A stretch of DNA of 64,000 bases from Fidelibacterota bacterium (GCA_002717625.1 PBEF01000015.1:1-64000); one strand, 5' to 3'. Shown: positions 28,178 to 36,996, counted from the first letter of the stretch. The notes: generated by a model not told the origin, from the sequence alone. A program made the numbers and translations.

Positions 28178-29137
28178 ATGAGTATTAAAAATATGATATT
28201 AAATAATATTTTAGATAATGTTGGTAATACGCCTATTGTTAGGTTAAATAAAATTGGAGTTAATTTAAAGTGTAACCTGTTAGGAAAATGTGAATATTTT
28301 AACCCAGGAGGCTCTGTTAAAGATAGAATTGGTAAAAATATGATTGAAGATGCTGAAAAAAAAGGATTAATTAAGCCTGGAGATACTTTAATTGAACCTA
28401 CATCAGGTAATACAGGAATTGGCTTAGCTTTAGCTGCTGCTATAAAAGGCTATAGAATGATTATTACTATGCCTGAAAAAATGAGCAAAGAAAAAGAAGT
28501 AGTGTTAAAAGCGCTTGGAGCAGAAATTGTTAGAACTCCAACTGAAGCAGCATGGGATTCTCATGAAAGCCATATAGGTGTAGCAAAAAAAATGAATCAA
28601 GAAATCCCTAATTCTCATATATTAGATCAATATAGCAATTTAAGTAACCCATTAGCTCATTATAATTATACGGCAACAGAAATTTTAAATGATTTAAATA
28701 ATGATATTTCTATGTTAGTTGCTGGTGTTGGAACGGGTGGAACAATTACAGGAATAGCACAAAAATTAAAAGAAAATAACCCTGATATTATTATTGTAGG
28801 AGTTGACCCTTATGGTTCTATATTAGGAGGAGGAACTGATATTCATTCTTATCAAGTTGAAGGAATAGGATATGATTTTTTTCCAGATGTATTAGACAAT
28901 CAATTAATTGATAAATATATTAAAATTAATGATAAAGATTCATTTGATATGGCACGTCGAGTTATTAAAGAAGAAGGATTATTAATAGGGGGGTCTTCTG
29001 GTGGAGCTATTTGGGCAGCTTTACAGGCCGCTAGTCAATTAGATAAAGGTCAAAATTGTTTAGTGATATTACCAGATTCTATTAGAAATTATTTATCAAA
29101 ATTTGTTGATGATGAATGGATGTTAAATAATTTATAA
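28178..29137 (+). CDS. Cystathionine beta-synthase-type PLP enzyme (cysteine synthase family)
   Basis: 319 residues, the fold II PLP catalytic core only. PLP Lys is in G-G-S-V-K-D-R; SGNTGIG and [10 protein letters not shown] bind the cofactor phosphate. The text is closer to eukaryotic-type cystathionine beta-synthase than to Cys[28 protein letters not shown] and the end R-N-Y-L-S-K-F-x-D-D-x-W-M. The C-terminal CBS regulatory domains are absent. It would join homocysteine and serine (transsulfuration) or make cysteine; the sequence favours the first. Followed by a clear terminator. Confidence 0.88.
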   Translation: MSIKNMILNNILDNVGNTPIVRLNKIGVNLKCNLLGKCEYFNPGGSVKDRIGKNMIEDAEKKGLIKPGDTLIEPTSGNTGIGLALAAAIKGYRMIITMPEKMSKEKEVVLKALGAEIVRTPTEAAWDSHESHIGVAKKMNQEIPNSHILDQYSNLSNPLAHYNYTATEILNDLNNDISMLVAGVGTGGTITGIAQKLKENNPDIIIVGVDPYGSILGGGTDIHSYQVEGIGYDFFPDVLDNQLIDKYIKINDKDSFDMARRVIKEEGLLIGGSSGGAIWAALQAASQLDKGQNCLVILPDSIRNYLSKFVDDEWMLNNL

Positions 29138-29171
29138 ATTATTGATTTACTATAAAAAATATCTAGTAAAT

Positions 29172-29198
29172 AAAAAAGCTCCATAAAGGAGCTTTTTT
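29172..29198. terminator. Bidirectional rho-independent terminator
   Basis: AGCTCC, loop ATAAA, GGAGCT, flanked by A-run on the left and T-run on the right, so it can act on both strands. It ends the cystathionine beta-synthase transcript and probably also the leftward transcript of the two small membrane-protein genes. Confidence 0.9.
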
Positions 29199-29253
29199 AC
29201 TTTTTATCCGACGAGAGATTAAAAAACTATTTAAATAACCAAATTCTAAGTAG

Positions 29254-29466
29254 TTATTTTTTCCACCATGTTACAACCAATACTAAGGCAACCAATCCTG
29301 CTAATCCTCCATCGCCAATATCATTCATCATTTTTCCGATTCCTGCTATTACACCAAATATATCATTGTATAATATTCCTACAAGTATCCCAAGAACGAT
29401 AAGAGCTTTAAGTAAATCAGTAAAATCGTTTAACCAAGTAGTGATTGTTCCCATTGCTTTTTTCAT
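29254..29466 (-). CDS. Small membrane protein, paralogue of the 29551-29763 product
   Basis: 70 residues, mostly hydrophobic, with two likely membrane segments (about 17-42 and 50-67). A good ribosome-binding site (AGGAGG) stands upstream of the ATG. It aligns over its full length with the other 70-residue product with one gap: shared M-K-x-A, W-L, L-L-K, I-V, V-I-x-G-I and the block G-G-L-A-G-L-x-A-L. I do not recognise the family. Small size, Gly-rich helices and tandem duplication are seen in holins, membrane-active peptides and small stress proteins, but nothing decides between these. Confidence 0.8.
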   Translation of the reverse strand: MKKAMGTITTWLNDFTDLLKALIVLGILVGILYNDIFGVIAGIGKMMNDIGDGGLAGLVALVLVVTWWKK

Positions 29467-29501
29467 CTGGCCTCCTAGTTAGTTTGTAAGAAGTGTAGTT
29501 T

Positions 29502-29525
29502 ATGGGCAATCAAATGATTGCCCAT
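29502..29525. terminator. Perfect 10-bp hairpin between the two small genes
   Basis: ATGGGCAATC and GATTGCCCAT are perfect complements around a 4-base loop. On the minus strand it lies 26 bases after the first small gene and before the ribosome-binding site of the second. No T-run follows, so it is more likely a partial terminator, an mRNA stabiliser or a processing site setting the ratio of the two products. Confidence 0.6.
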
Positions 29526-29550
29526 CAAACATATTCTTACAAGCGGTTGA

Positions 29551-29763
29551 TTAGTCCATAAAAGAAACAAATACGCATAGAGCTAAAAGCCCTGCTAATC
29601 CACCACCTAAGAACATACCTACAAGGTTCATAATTCCACCTATTACGTTAGGTATGCCTGTTGGCCACACAATTGCAGCAAAAACAAAGAATACAATAAC
29701 AGTCTTTAACAATCCAACGATTCCACCTAACCAACCGTTAACATTAGATAAAGCATTTTTCAT
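29551..29763 (-). CDS. Small membrane protein, first of a tandem paralogous pair
   Basis: 70 residues from the ATG at 29763, chosen because AAGGAG stands 8 bases upstream and because its length and start (M-K-N-A) then match the paralogue; a longer reading from 29805 adds 14 residues that overlap the leader. Two hydrophobic segments (about 17-40 and 45-68), with the conserved G-G-G-L-A-G-L-L-A-L near the end. Family unknown to me. It is the promoter-proximal gene, behind a near-consensus promoter and a structured leader, so it may be strongly expressed. Confidence 0.8.
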   Translation of the reverse strand: MKNALSNVNGWLGGIVGLLKTVIVFFVFAAIVWPTGIPNVIGGIMNLVGMFLGGGLAGLLALCVFVSFMD

Positions 29764-29825
29764 TGTCATTCTCCTTAACTTATTTAAAATACCTAAAAGA
29801 CTCATGTAGCTTTTAGATTTTAAAA

Positions 29826-29850
29826 TAAGGAATAAAACATCTATTCCTTA
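29826..29850. repeat. Inverted repeat in the leader of the small-gene transcript
   Basis: TAAGGAATA and TATTCCTTA, a perfect 9-base inverted repeat with 7 bases between. It falls just downstream of the predicted transcription start on the minus strand, so it would form a hairpin near the mRNA 5' end or serve as an operator. Confidence 0.6.
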
Positions 29851-29862
29851 CTTCGGGCGTAA

Positions 29863-29890
29863 CTTATAAATAATATTATATTAGTGTCAA
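29863..29890 (-). promoter_or_regulatory. Sigma70-like promoter for the small membrane-protein pair
   Basis: On the minus strand TTGACA (29885-29890) and TATAAG (29863-29868) are separated by 16 bases. The -35 is perfect and the -10 matches five of six. A leader of roughly 90 bases leads to the ATG at 29763. It is the clearest promoter in the window. Confidence 0.75.
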
Positions 29891-29997
29891 CATTTTATTT
29901 AAAGTAACACTTTAAGTTAATTTAAAGTATTTTTTTAGATATTCTTATTTTAAATTATCGTTGTATAATCTTTTTAAAAAAATCAAATTTAATTATT

Positions 29998-30723
29998 ATG
30001 AAGGTAATTTGTGCAGGATGGGGTAGAACTGGTACCCGAAGTCTTAAATATGCTTTAGAGCGCTTAACTGGACAGCCCTCTTATCATATGCAAAATATTT
30101 TATTAAATAAGAAGGATGCTACATTATGGCATGATTTGATTTTTAATAAACAAAATACTATAGATTGGGAAAAAATTTATAAAGGATATGGAGCTTGTTT
30201 AGATTTTCCTAGTTGTAATTATTACAAAAATTTGATGGATTATTATCCTGATGCTAAAGTGATTCTTACTATTAGGGATGATAAAAGTTGGATTAAAAGT
30301 TGGAATGTATTAAATAATCAAATTCTTAAAAGCTTTACATTTAGGTTTTTAGCGCGCATACCATATACTTCATTTAAATTACAAAAAGATATTCACAATA
30401 AAATGATCTTAGGTAAAGAAGGTGCTTTTAGAGGTGCTAAAACTGATTTTGATAGAATGAAAGAGTTTAATCGATGGAATCAATCTGTTATCGATTATGT
30501 CCCATCTGATAGGCTCTTAATTTATCAAGTAAAAGATGGTTGGGGGCCCTTATGCCAATTTTTGAAGACTTCAGTTCCAGATATTTCTTTTCCATATAAA
30601 AATAAAACAAAGAATATGGGTCATATGTCAAGATTTATTAATAGTATATTTGTGATATTTATTTTATTGATTATTGCAATTATTATATCTTCTGTTTTCT
30701 TTGGAGTGCAATATTTTGGATAA
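29998..30723 (+). CDS. Sulfotransferase-family protein with C-terminal membrane anchor
   Basis: 241 residues. The PAPS-binding loop is at the N-terminus (G-W-G-R-T-G-T-R-S, about 7-15), with the later R-D-D-K-S-W segment that in this family contributes to 3'-phosphate binding. It resembles the sulfotransferase group with a single P-loop domain rather than the short bacterial type. A hydrophobic stretch at about 214-236 right at the C-terminus suggests tail anchoring to the inner membrane. Substrate unknown; location near envelope genes fits lipid or glycan sulfation. Its end overlaps punA on the other strand by 41 bases. Confidence 0.82.
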   Translation: MKVICAGWGRTGTRSLKYALERLTGQPSYHMQNILLNKKDATLWHDLIFNKQNTIDWEKIYKGYGACLDFPSCNYYKNLMDYYPDAKVILTIRDDKSWIKSWNVLNNQILKSFTFRFLARIPYTSFKLQKDIHNKMILGKEGAFRGAKTDFDRMKEFNRWNQSVIDYVPSDRLLIYQVKDGWGPLCQFLKTSVPDISFPYKNKTKNMGHMSRFINSIFVIFILLIIAIIISSVFFGVQYFG

Positions 30724-31456
30724 TTTTTTTAATTAGAGCACTAAATTTTGTTTTTACATTTTCTGCATTCTGTAGCACATCCTTATGTAAAACTTTTTCT
30801 TTTTTAATTAATCCTGCTCCATAATTTGTTAAGCAGGCTATAATTATAGGATTGATTTTTAATTTTTTGCACATTAAATATTCAGGAAATGTTGACATTC
30901 CTACTGCATCACCTCCAATGCTTATAATTTCTTTAATTTCTGCTTTAGTTTCATATGTAGGTCCTGTAGTATATGTATATGTTCCATAATTAATATTTAA
31001 ATCAAGAGCTAAATTGCGATTATTATCTATATCGTATATTACAGGAGTATTAGAGTTAATAAATGAAAAATCAATGAATTTTTTTACTAACATAAAACTT
31101 CCAATTTCCCAGTCTAATCTAAGACAGCCTGAAGAATTTGTTATAATTATATTATATGGTTTATAATGGTTAAAAATTTCTATGATTGACCCAACAGTTT
31201 TAAATGAATGACCTTCATAATAATGGAATCTTCCTTGTGCGCATAGTATTGGAATTCCTTGGATATATCCATATATAAATTGACCTATATGGCCTGGAAC
31301 AGAGGTTTTAATAAAACCTTCAATTTGACTATAGGCAATTATTTTTTTATTTGTAATAGAATCTACAAATCCATCTAATCCTGACCCCAATACTATACAG
31401 GCTACCGGTTTTTCATTAATAATATTATCTATTTGTTTGATTATTTTATTATTCAT
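30683..31456 (-). CDS. punA: Purine nucleoside phosphorylase (trimeric type)
   Basis: 257 residues. Splits inosine and guanosine with phosphate in purine salvage. Family markers: V-L-G-S-G-L-D-G-F, V-P-G-H-I-G-Q, G-R-F-H-Y-Y-E-G-H, T-N-S-S-G, G-P-T-Y-E-T and V-G-M-S-T, with N-Y-G-A-G near the C-terminus. In S-S-G-C the usual Ala-Gly text (NAAGG) is altered. The start overlaps the rlmN stop by eight bases. MTA-phosphorylase activity is possible but the Y-E-T and G-M-S-T text favours PNP. Confidence 0.9.
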   Translation of the reverse strand: MNNKIIKQIDNIINEKPVACIVLGSGLDGFVDSITNKKIIAYSQIEGFIKTSVPGHIGQFIYGYIQGIPILCAQGRFHYYEGHSFKTVGSIIEIFNHYKPYNIIITNSSGCLRLDWEIGSFMLVKKFIDFSFINSNTPVIYDIDNNRNLALDLNINYGTYTYTTGPTYETKAEIKEIISIGGDAVGMSTFPEYLMCKKLKINPIIIACLTNYGAGLIKKEKVLHKDVLQNAENVKTKFSALIKKIIQNIALQRKQKI

Positions 31457-32483
31457 TGTTTGTTGCTAGTTGTCCACAGGCAGCATTAATATCTTGCCCT
31501 TTATTTTTTCTAATTAGTACTCTAAAATTACTTTTATATTTATTTAATGTATTAATAAAAATCTCAATATTTTTTGATCTTTTATAATCATTATTTATTG
31601 TATTATAAGGAATGATATTAATTTTACATGGAATACCTTTAAGCAGGCTTGCTAATTCTTTTGCATTATTTGAACTATCATTAATGCCATTAATAAGAAC
31701 ATATTCAAACATAATAGGCTTATATTTATTAAATTGATATTTTTTAATAGTATTTAATATATCTTCAATTGGCCATTTTTTATTTATTGGAATTAGTTGG
31801 TTTCTCATAGTATTGTTTGATGCATTTAATGATATCGCTAATTTATATTTTTGTTTTTCATTAATATACCTTTCAATTTTAGGAAGTATACCTGATGTAG
31901 AAATAGTAATTCTTTTGGTACTTAAATTAAACCCTGCAGGACTTGTAAGAATTTCACATGCTTTTATAACATTATTATAATTAAGAAAAGGTTCTCCCAT
32001 ACCCATGAAAACTATATTTGTTATAGGCTTTTTCCTATTATGCTTAATAGAAATAATTTGTTCTATTATTTCTCCTGTATCAAGATTTCGTATAATTCCC
32101 ATTTTTCCAGTAGAACAAAAGGAGCAATCAACGCTACATCCAATTTGAGATGATATACATAGAGTATGCCTAGAATCGTCAATCATGCTTACAGATTCAA
32201 TTAATCTTTTATCTTTAGTTTTAAATAAATATTTAATTGTATCATCTTCTTTGGAGTAAAATTTTTGCTCTACTTTAATTAAGTTTATATTATAATTATG
32301 AGATATAACTGTTTTTAATTTTTCAGGTATATTTGTCATATCCTTAATGGATGTATTTGTTTTATTATAGAGCCATTTAAATAATTGCATTCCATGAAAT
32401 TTAGGAAAATTATTTTTTTCGCATAACTCCTCTAATTCTTGCAAGTTTTTTCCAATTAGATTGATATTTGTATCGCTGCTCAA
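31449..32483 (-). CDS. rlmN: 23S rRNA A2503 / tRNA A37 C2-methyltransferase
   Basis: Radical SAM enzyme of 344 residues that adds a methyl group at C2 of adenine. The cluster motif is C116-S-V-D-C120-S-F-C123; G-M-G-E-P binds SAM; the C-terminal Cys336 (A-A-C-G-Q-L) belongs to the mechanism. Cfr-type resistance proteins are similar, but the N-terminal domain and the text match RlmN. Divergent from the MoxR gene. Confidence 0.95.
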   Translation of the reverse strand: MSSDTNINLIGKNLQELEELCEKNNFPKFHGMQLFKWLYNKTNTSIKDMTNIPEKLKTVISHNYNINLIKVEQKFYSKEDDTIKYLFKTKDKRLIESVSMIDDSRHTLCISSQIGCSVDCSFCSTGKMGIIRNLDTGEIIEQIISIKHNRKKPITNIVFMGMGEPFLNYNNVIKACEILTSPAGFNLSTKRITISTSGILPKIERYINEKQKYKLAISLNASNNTMRNQLIPINKKWPIEDILNTIKKYQFNKYKPIMFEYVLINGINDSSNNAKELASLLKGIPCKINIIPYNTINNDYKRSKNIEIFINTLNKYKSNFRVLIRKNKGQDINAACGQLATNNE

Positions 32484-32568
32484 TGTCTTATTTATTTATA
32501 TTGTAAAATATTTTACTAAATATATTAAATTTTGGTCTCATAATATAAAACAAAGAATAAAGGTTATA

Positions 32569-33546
32569 ATGGATAATATTAAGTTGTTAAAAAGTATTAA
32601 TAAAGATAAAGATAGTTTCTATAATGAGCTTAATAAAGTAATTATTGGGCAAAAGGAAATAGTTGAGCATATTTTTATAGCTATTTTGTGTAAAGGTCAT
32701 ATTTTATTAGAAGGAGTCCCGGGTTTAGGAAAAACTTTAATTATTAAAACTATCTCTGATATAATGGATTTAAAGTTTAGTAGAATTCAATTTACTCCAG
32801 ATCTTATGCCTTCAGATATAACAGGTTCTGAAATTATTACTAAGGATAGTGAAATAGATGATAGAGCTTTTAAGTTCATTAAGGGTCCAATTTTTTCAAA
32901 TATTATTTTAGCAGATGAAATTAATAGAACTCCACCTAAGACGCAAGCAGCATTGCTTGAAGCAATGCAAGAGGGCAAGGTTACAGTAGGAGGACAAACT
33001 TATGATATAGGTAGCCCCGTTTTTGTTATGGCTACTCAAAATCCAATTGAGCAAGAGGGGACCTATCCATTGCCAGAAGCTCAGTTAGATAGATTTATGT
33101 TTAATGTTGTAATAGATTATCCTCCATATGAAGATGAAATTAATATTGTTAAAAATAATACTTCAATGGCTAGCCATACTTTAAGTAAAATTATTGATAG
33201 CAAAAATCTTTTAGAATATCAAAAATTAGTTCTAAATATTCCTGTATCAGATAATTTAATTGAGTATGCAGTTAAATTAGTTCATAATACACGACCCAAT
33301 CATGAATCTAGTCCTGACATTACAAAAAAATATATTAATTGGGGAGCTGGACCAAGAGCCAGTACATATTTAATTTTAGCAGCAAAAGCAAAAGCTGTTT
33401 TATCAAATAAACCAACTCCAGATATTGATGATATTATATCTGTAGTTAAACCGGTTCTAAGACATAGAATTATCCCAAATTTTAATGCAGAAGCAGAAGG
33501 TATAAAAAGAGATGATATCCTTGATGAACTATTAGAATCTATATAA
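32569..33546 (+). CDS. MoxR-family AAA+ ATPase
   Basis: 326 residues from the ATG at 32569, which has AAGG upstream; the longer reading from 32461 adds a hydrophobic stretch foreign to the family and overlaps the rlmN start. Walker A is G-V-P-G-L-G-K-T, Walker B reads I-L-A-D-E-I-N-R, and ATQNPIEQEGTYPLPEAQLDRF-type text (shortened) is the family signature. MoxR proteins act as chaperones that mature or insert metal-binding and von Willebrand-type proteins. The DUF58 gene 11 bases downstream is its standard partner. Confidence 0.94.
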   Translation: MDNIKLLKSINKDKDSFYNELNKVIIGQKEIVEHIFIAILCKGHILLEGVPGLGKTLIIKTISDIMDLKFSRIQFTPDLMPSDITGSEIITKDSEIDDRAFKFIKGPIFSNIILADEINRTPPKTQAALLEAMQEGKVTVGGQTYDIGSPVFVMATQNPIEQEGTYPLPEAQLDRFMFNVVIDYPPYEDEINIVKNNTSMASHTLSKIIDSKNLLEYQKLVLNIPVSDNLIEYAVKLVHNTRPNHESSPDITKKYINWGAGPRASTYLILAAKAKAVLSNKPTPDIDDIISVVKPVLRHRIIPNFNAEAEGIKRDDILDELLESI

Positions 33547-33557
33547 TTTGTATCAGC

Positions 33558-34454
33558 ATGGATGTTACATATCAAGATTATTTATCGTCATCAGTTATTA
33601 AAAAAATCAGTAATATTGCGTTAAGAGCCAAGCTTGTAGTTGAAGGTTTTATTATAGGTTTACATAAAAGTCCATATCATGGTTTTTCAGTTGAATTTTC
33701 AGAACATAGACCATATAGTTTTGGAGATGAAATTAAATATATAGATTGGAAATTATTAGCAAAAACAGATAAGCTTTATATTAAGCAGTTTGAAGAAGAA
33801 ACAAATTTAAATTGTCATATTCTTTTTGATACAAGTGCATCAATGCAATATGGTTCAGGTGAAATTCAAAAATTTGATTATGCTCAAACATTATGTGCTT
33901 CTTTAAGTTATATGATGATTAAACAACAAGATGCTGTTGGCTTAACTACATTTGATACAAAAATAAATATCTCAATTCCTCCAAAATCTAGACCTAGTCA
34001 TTTAAATATTCTATTAAATACTTTGCATCATTCTAAGGTTCAAGGAGAGACAAAAATTTCTAATATTTTACATTCTTTAGCAGAATCAATGAAAAAAAGA
34101 GGTTTGATTATATTGATTTCAGATCTTTTTGATGATCAGGAAGATGTAATAAAAGGATTAAGGCATTTTAGATATAAGGGACATGAAATTATTGTTTTTC
34201 ATATTATGGATGATAAAGAGATTTCATTGGATTTTAATGAAAGTGTTAATTTTATTGATTTAGAAAATAATGATTCAATGAAGACTGACCCTAGACAGAT
34301 TAAATCAGCATATCAAAAAGCTTATTCAAATTTTTGTAATCAATATAAAAATGAATGCAGCAAAAATAATATTGATTATGTTCCTGTAAATACATCAGAT
34401 TCATTAGATAAATCTTTAATTGAATATTTAATTAAAAGGACTAAGGTTGTTTAA
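33558..34454 (+). CDS. DUF58 protein (vWA-like)
   Basis: 298 residues. The DUF58 motif G-D-E-I-K-Y-I-D-W-K-L-L-A-K-T-D is at about 55-72; a von Willebrand A-like domain follows with L-F-D-T-S-A-S-M (metal-site-like D-x-S-x-S). No membrane segment, unlike longer DUF58 proteins. It pairs with MoxR. The usual BatA/BatB/BatD genes do not follow; instead the gene converges with a secreted protein gene with a 4-base overlap. Confidence 0.92.
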   Translation: MDVTYQDYLSSSVIKKISNIALRAKLVVEGFIIGLHKSPYHGFSVEFSEHRPYSFGDEIKYIDWKLLAKTDKLYIKQFEEETNLNCHILFDTSASMQYGSGEIQKFDYAQTLCASLSYMMIKQQDAVGLTTFDTKINISIPPKSRPSHLNILLNTLHHSKVQGETKISNILHSLAESMKKRGLIILISDLFDDQEDVIKGLRHFRYKGHEIIVFHIMDDKEISLDFNESVNFIDLENNDSMKTDPRQIKSAYQKAYSNFCNQYKNECSKNNIDYVPVNTSDSLDKSLIEYLIKRTKVV

Positions 34455-35923
34455 TTATTTAGTATTATTTGGATAATCAAGATTACATCTTGGATATTAA
34501 TAACGTTATCATTATTAATATCTCCACTCCAAAGTTCTTGATTATTTGCTTCATAATTATTTAAAATGATATTAATTAATATGATGATATCTAAGACATC
34601 TATAACTGAATCTTGATTTATATCACCTAGTATTAGTTCATTTCCTATAAAAATATTTTGATTGATTGTTTCATGTGGTAAAAAATTTATAGATATCGTG
34701 TCTTGTTCATTAATAGAAAAAAGATGTTCTCCCTCTGGAAAGCCTATTATGAATTCACCATTATTGTTTGAATAATAGGTTTTATTATTTAATAATGATC
34801 TAATTGAAGCGTTAGTTAAAGGTATATTGTTGTTGAAATAGATATTCCCGCTTACCCATCCTGCATTTATTTCATTGAATTCTAATATATATAATCCATT
34901 TTGCATATCACTTGCATAAACATAATTGTTGTTTGTAAATGGAAATGCTCCCCAACATCCATAAAAACCGCTGCCATCATTTTGGGGATATGTATCATAG
35001 GCAGCTACTTCTACAGGGTAGCTAGGATTAAATATATCTACAATTTTTAATCCTGTTGTATAGTGAGAAATATAAAGAAAGTTATCCTGAATGTGAACAT
35101 TGTGTGCTAAATTATTTTCTCCTAAATATTCACTTAATAATGTGATATTGTCTAAACTAGAAATATCCCATATTTTAATTGTCATATTATCGGTTTCTTC
35201 AGTTGTTACTAATATATCTTCAGTATCATTTAACCATGCATTATGTGCATATCCTTCACAAGGGATAGTCGCGAGTTGAATAATATTATCTAAGTTATTT
35301 ATATCATAAATTCCAAATTGGTTGCTCCATCCTTCTGATACATATGCTATATTGTTTCTAGTATATATATCATGACAGTTTGCTGCTAAGCTACCAAATG
35401 TTCCACTGTAAACTGGTGAAGATGGATTAGGGTTTAAGTTAGCTATATGAATATTATCTCCAGTTTGATGCTCAATAAATACATATCCTGATGAGTCAAT
35501 CCAAAGATTATGAGATTGTGCTATATAGTTATAAGTTTCTAATTGTATTGGAGGATTATAGGGTAATGGTGATAAATCAACAATTTGCATTCCTACATCG
35601 CCTCCATACATTTCATTAACTATATATAAGTAATCACCAAAAGTTTTATAATCTCTATGAAAGTAATAATCTCCAGTTGAAGGCCCAATAATATTAGCTA
35701 CTTCATTATAAGTATTAGAATTTGATGAAATATCAATGATTGAAGTCCCATATTGATAGCCTACAATTGCATATTCTATACCAGTTTCATCTGTATATCC
35801 CCATACATCTGATACTCCAAAATTATTTGATGCATTTTCAAATTCAATATTATGAATTAAATCAACATTGTAATTAATGGTTTGACAGATAATAAAATGC
35901 AGTAAAAATAATATGATCGATAT
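34451..35923 (-). CDS. Secreted LVIVD-repeat beta-propeller with C-terminal dockerin, non-ATG start
   Basis: The frame continues upstream of the first ATG (35611) for over 100 codons with a clear signal peptide (I-I-L-F-L-L-H-F-I-I-C-Q) followed by propeller sequence (S-D-V-W-G-Y-T, then Y-A-I-V-G). No ATG, GTG or TTG starts this segment; the best candidate is ATA at 35923, overlapping the preceding stop as TAATA where TAATG would be expected, with GGAGGG 12 bases upstream. That gives 490 residues: signal peptide, six or so choice-of-anchor-B/LVIVD blades, a carboxypeptidase-like strand region, and a two-repeat dockerin-type module at 433-490. Secreted; ligand unknown. Confidence 0.78.
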   Translation of the reverse strand: MSIILFLLHFIICQTINYNVDLIHNIEFENASNNFGVSDVWGYTDETGIEYAIVGYQYGTSIIDISSNSNTYNEVANIIGPSTGDYYFHRDYKTFGDYLYIVNEMYGGDVGMQIVDLSPLPYNPPIQLETYNYIAQSHNLWIDSSGYVFIEHQTGDNIHIANLNPNPSSPVYSGTFGSLAANCHDIYTRNNIAYVSEGWSNQFGIYDINNLDNIIQLATIPCEGYAHNAWLNDTEDILVTTEETDNMTIKIWDISSLDNITLLSEYLGENNLAHNVHIQDNFLYISHYTTGLKIVDIFNPSYPVEVAAYDTYPQNDGSGFYGCWGAFPFTNNNYVYASDMQNGLYILEFNEINAGWVSGNIYFNNNIPLTNASIRSLLNNKTYYSNNNGEFIIGFPEGEHLFSINEQDTISINFLPHETINQNIFIGNELILGDINQDSVIDVLDIIILINIILNNYEANNQELWSGDINNDNVINIQDVILIIQIILNN

Positions 35924-36996
35924 TAATCTAACAGTCCCTCCAATGCTGGAATAATTTGTTCATCTACTTTTCTAATATCTTTTCTCATTTTTTTCTTATA
36001 TTCTTTGGTTGTAGTAGATGAATCTTCATCATAATCTAGAGATAATCTATAATAATCTTTAGCAGATGAATATAGATTTTTTACAGCCTCAGATCTTTCT
36101 AAATTAAGTTCAGTAAGATCATTATTTTTTTCATCAGCTCCTAGATATTCAATGATTTCGTTGTAAGATTTATCGGCTTGTTGATTAAAGCATGCAGCTA
36201 TATTAAAAGCTAGTTCTGATAATTTTGCCATTGATACATTGGGATCTTCTTCCATTTCAAGAAATAAAGGTTCTCCTATTTTAATAGCTTGTTTGCAATC
36301 ATCGTTATCCATATAGATTAAAAATAATTCATTCTTTGCTATAATATTTACATTATCATCAGATAAATTTTCAAAAATAGCTAGAGCTTCTTCAGCTTGT
36401 CCATTTTTTCTTAAGTATTGGGCTTTATTGATTTTTAAATCTAGCATAACATTTGCATCTGTTGTTTTGTTTAGTGCCTCATTAATAAATTCTAAAGCCT
36501 TATCAATTTCTTGGTTATTAAAATATATCTCTGAGATTGCACTATAACATTTTCCTGTTAATTTAGAATCTAATTCACTTGCTATTTTGAAATGTTCAAT
36601 AGCATCTTCATATTTTCTACTTGTATTGGCATCTACGCCATAATTGAACCAATTATAAGCTTCTCTTTCAATTGCTTGATGTACAGTTCTAATCCATTGA
36701 TCTTTACCAACTCTATATGGATTTTCAATTTTTTTATCAGGTCTTTCTTTTGCTTTAAGAAACATTCGTCCAGCTTCTAGAGGTTTTTTTTGTTTTCTAT
36801 AAATATATTGTCCCATAAAGAATGGGATATATGAGTTGTTAGGCTCTACATCTAATGCTAATAGACAAAATTCTTCTCCCTTATTAAGATTTTTTTCTAC
36901 TTTTACATATGTTTTACAAGATGTAAACTCCATGCTACGTGAATAAGATAAAGTTATTAGAATAGTTAAAATTATAATATAATATTTTTTATTCAT
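35923..36996 (-). CDS. Secreted TPR protein
   Basis: 357 residues from the ATG at 36996, preceded by GGGGAA; an upstream ATG at 37029 is less likely because the signal peptide begins M-N-K-K-Y-Y-I-I-I-L. After the signal peptide come about five to six tetratricopeptide-like helical repeats (e.g. Y-E-D-A-I-E-H-F-K-I-A, K-A-L-E-F-I-N-E-A-L) and a charged C-terminus. TPRs bind proteins, so a periplasmic or outer-membrane assembly role is likely; the partner is unknown. Its stop overlaps the proposed ATA start of the following propeller gene by one base. Confidence 0.82.
   Translation of the reverse strand: MNKKYYIIILTILITLSYSRSMEFTSCKTYVKVEKNLNKGEEFCLLALDVEPNNSYIPFFMGQYIYRKQKKPLEAGRMFLKAKERPDKKIENPYRVGKDQWIRTVHQAIEREAYNWFNYGVDANTSRKYEDAIEHFKIASELDSKLTGKCYSAISEIYFNNQEIDKALEFINEALNKTTDANVMLDLKINKAQYLRKNGQAEEALAIFENLSDDNVNIIAKNELFLIYMDNDDCKQAIKIGEPLFLEMEEDPNVSMAKLSELAFNIAACFNQQADKSYNEIIEYLGADEKNNDLTELNLERSEAVKNLYSSAKDYYRLSLDYDEDSSTTTKEYKKKMRKDIRKVDEQIIPALEGLLD

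Noticed and set aside
29502..29525. Inverted repeat as insertion-sequence end
   Set aside because: No transposase and no target duplication; both neighbours belong to one small operon.
32461..32568. N-terminal hydrophobic extension on the MoxR protein
   Set aside because: It overlaps the divergent rlmN start and lacks a ribosome-binding site; the ATG at 32569 has one and fits family length.
34451..35611. Propeller gene starting at the first ATG, 35611
   Set aside because: This removes a well-formed signal peptide and the first blades, which continue in frame upstream to 35923.
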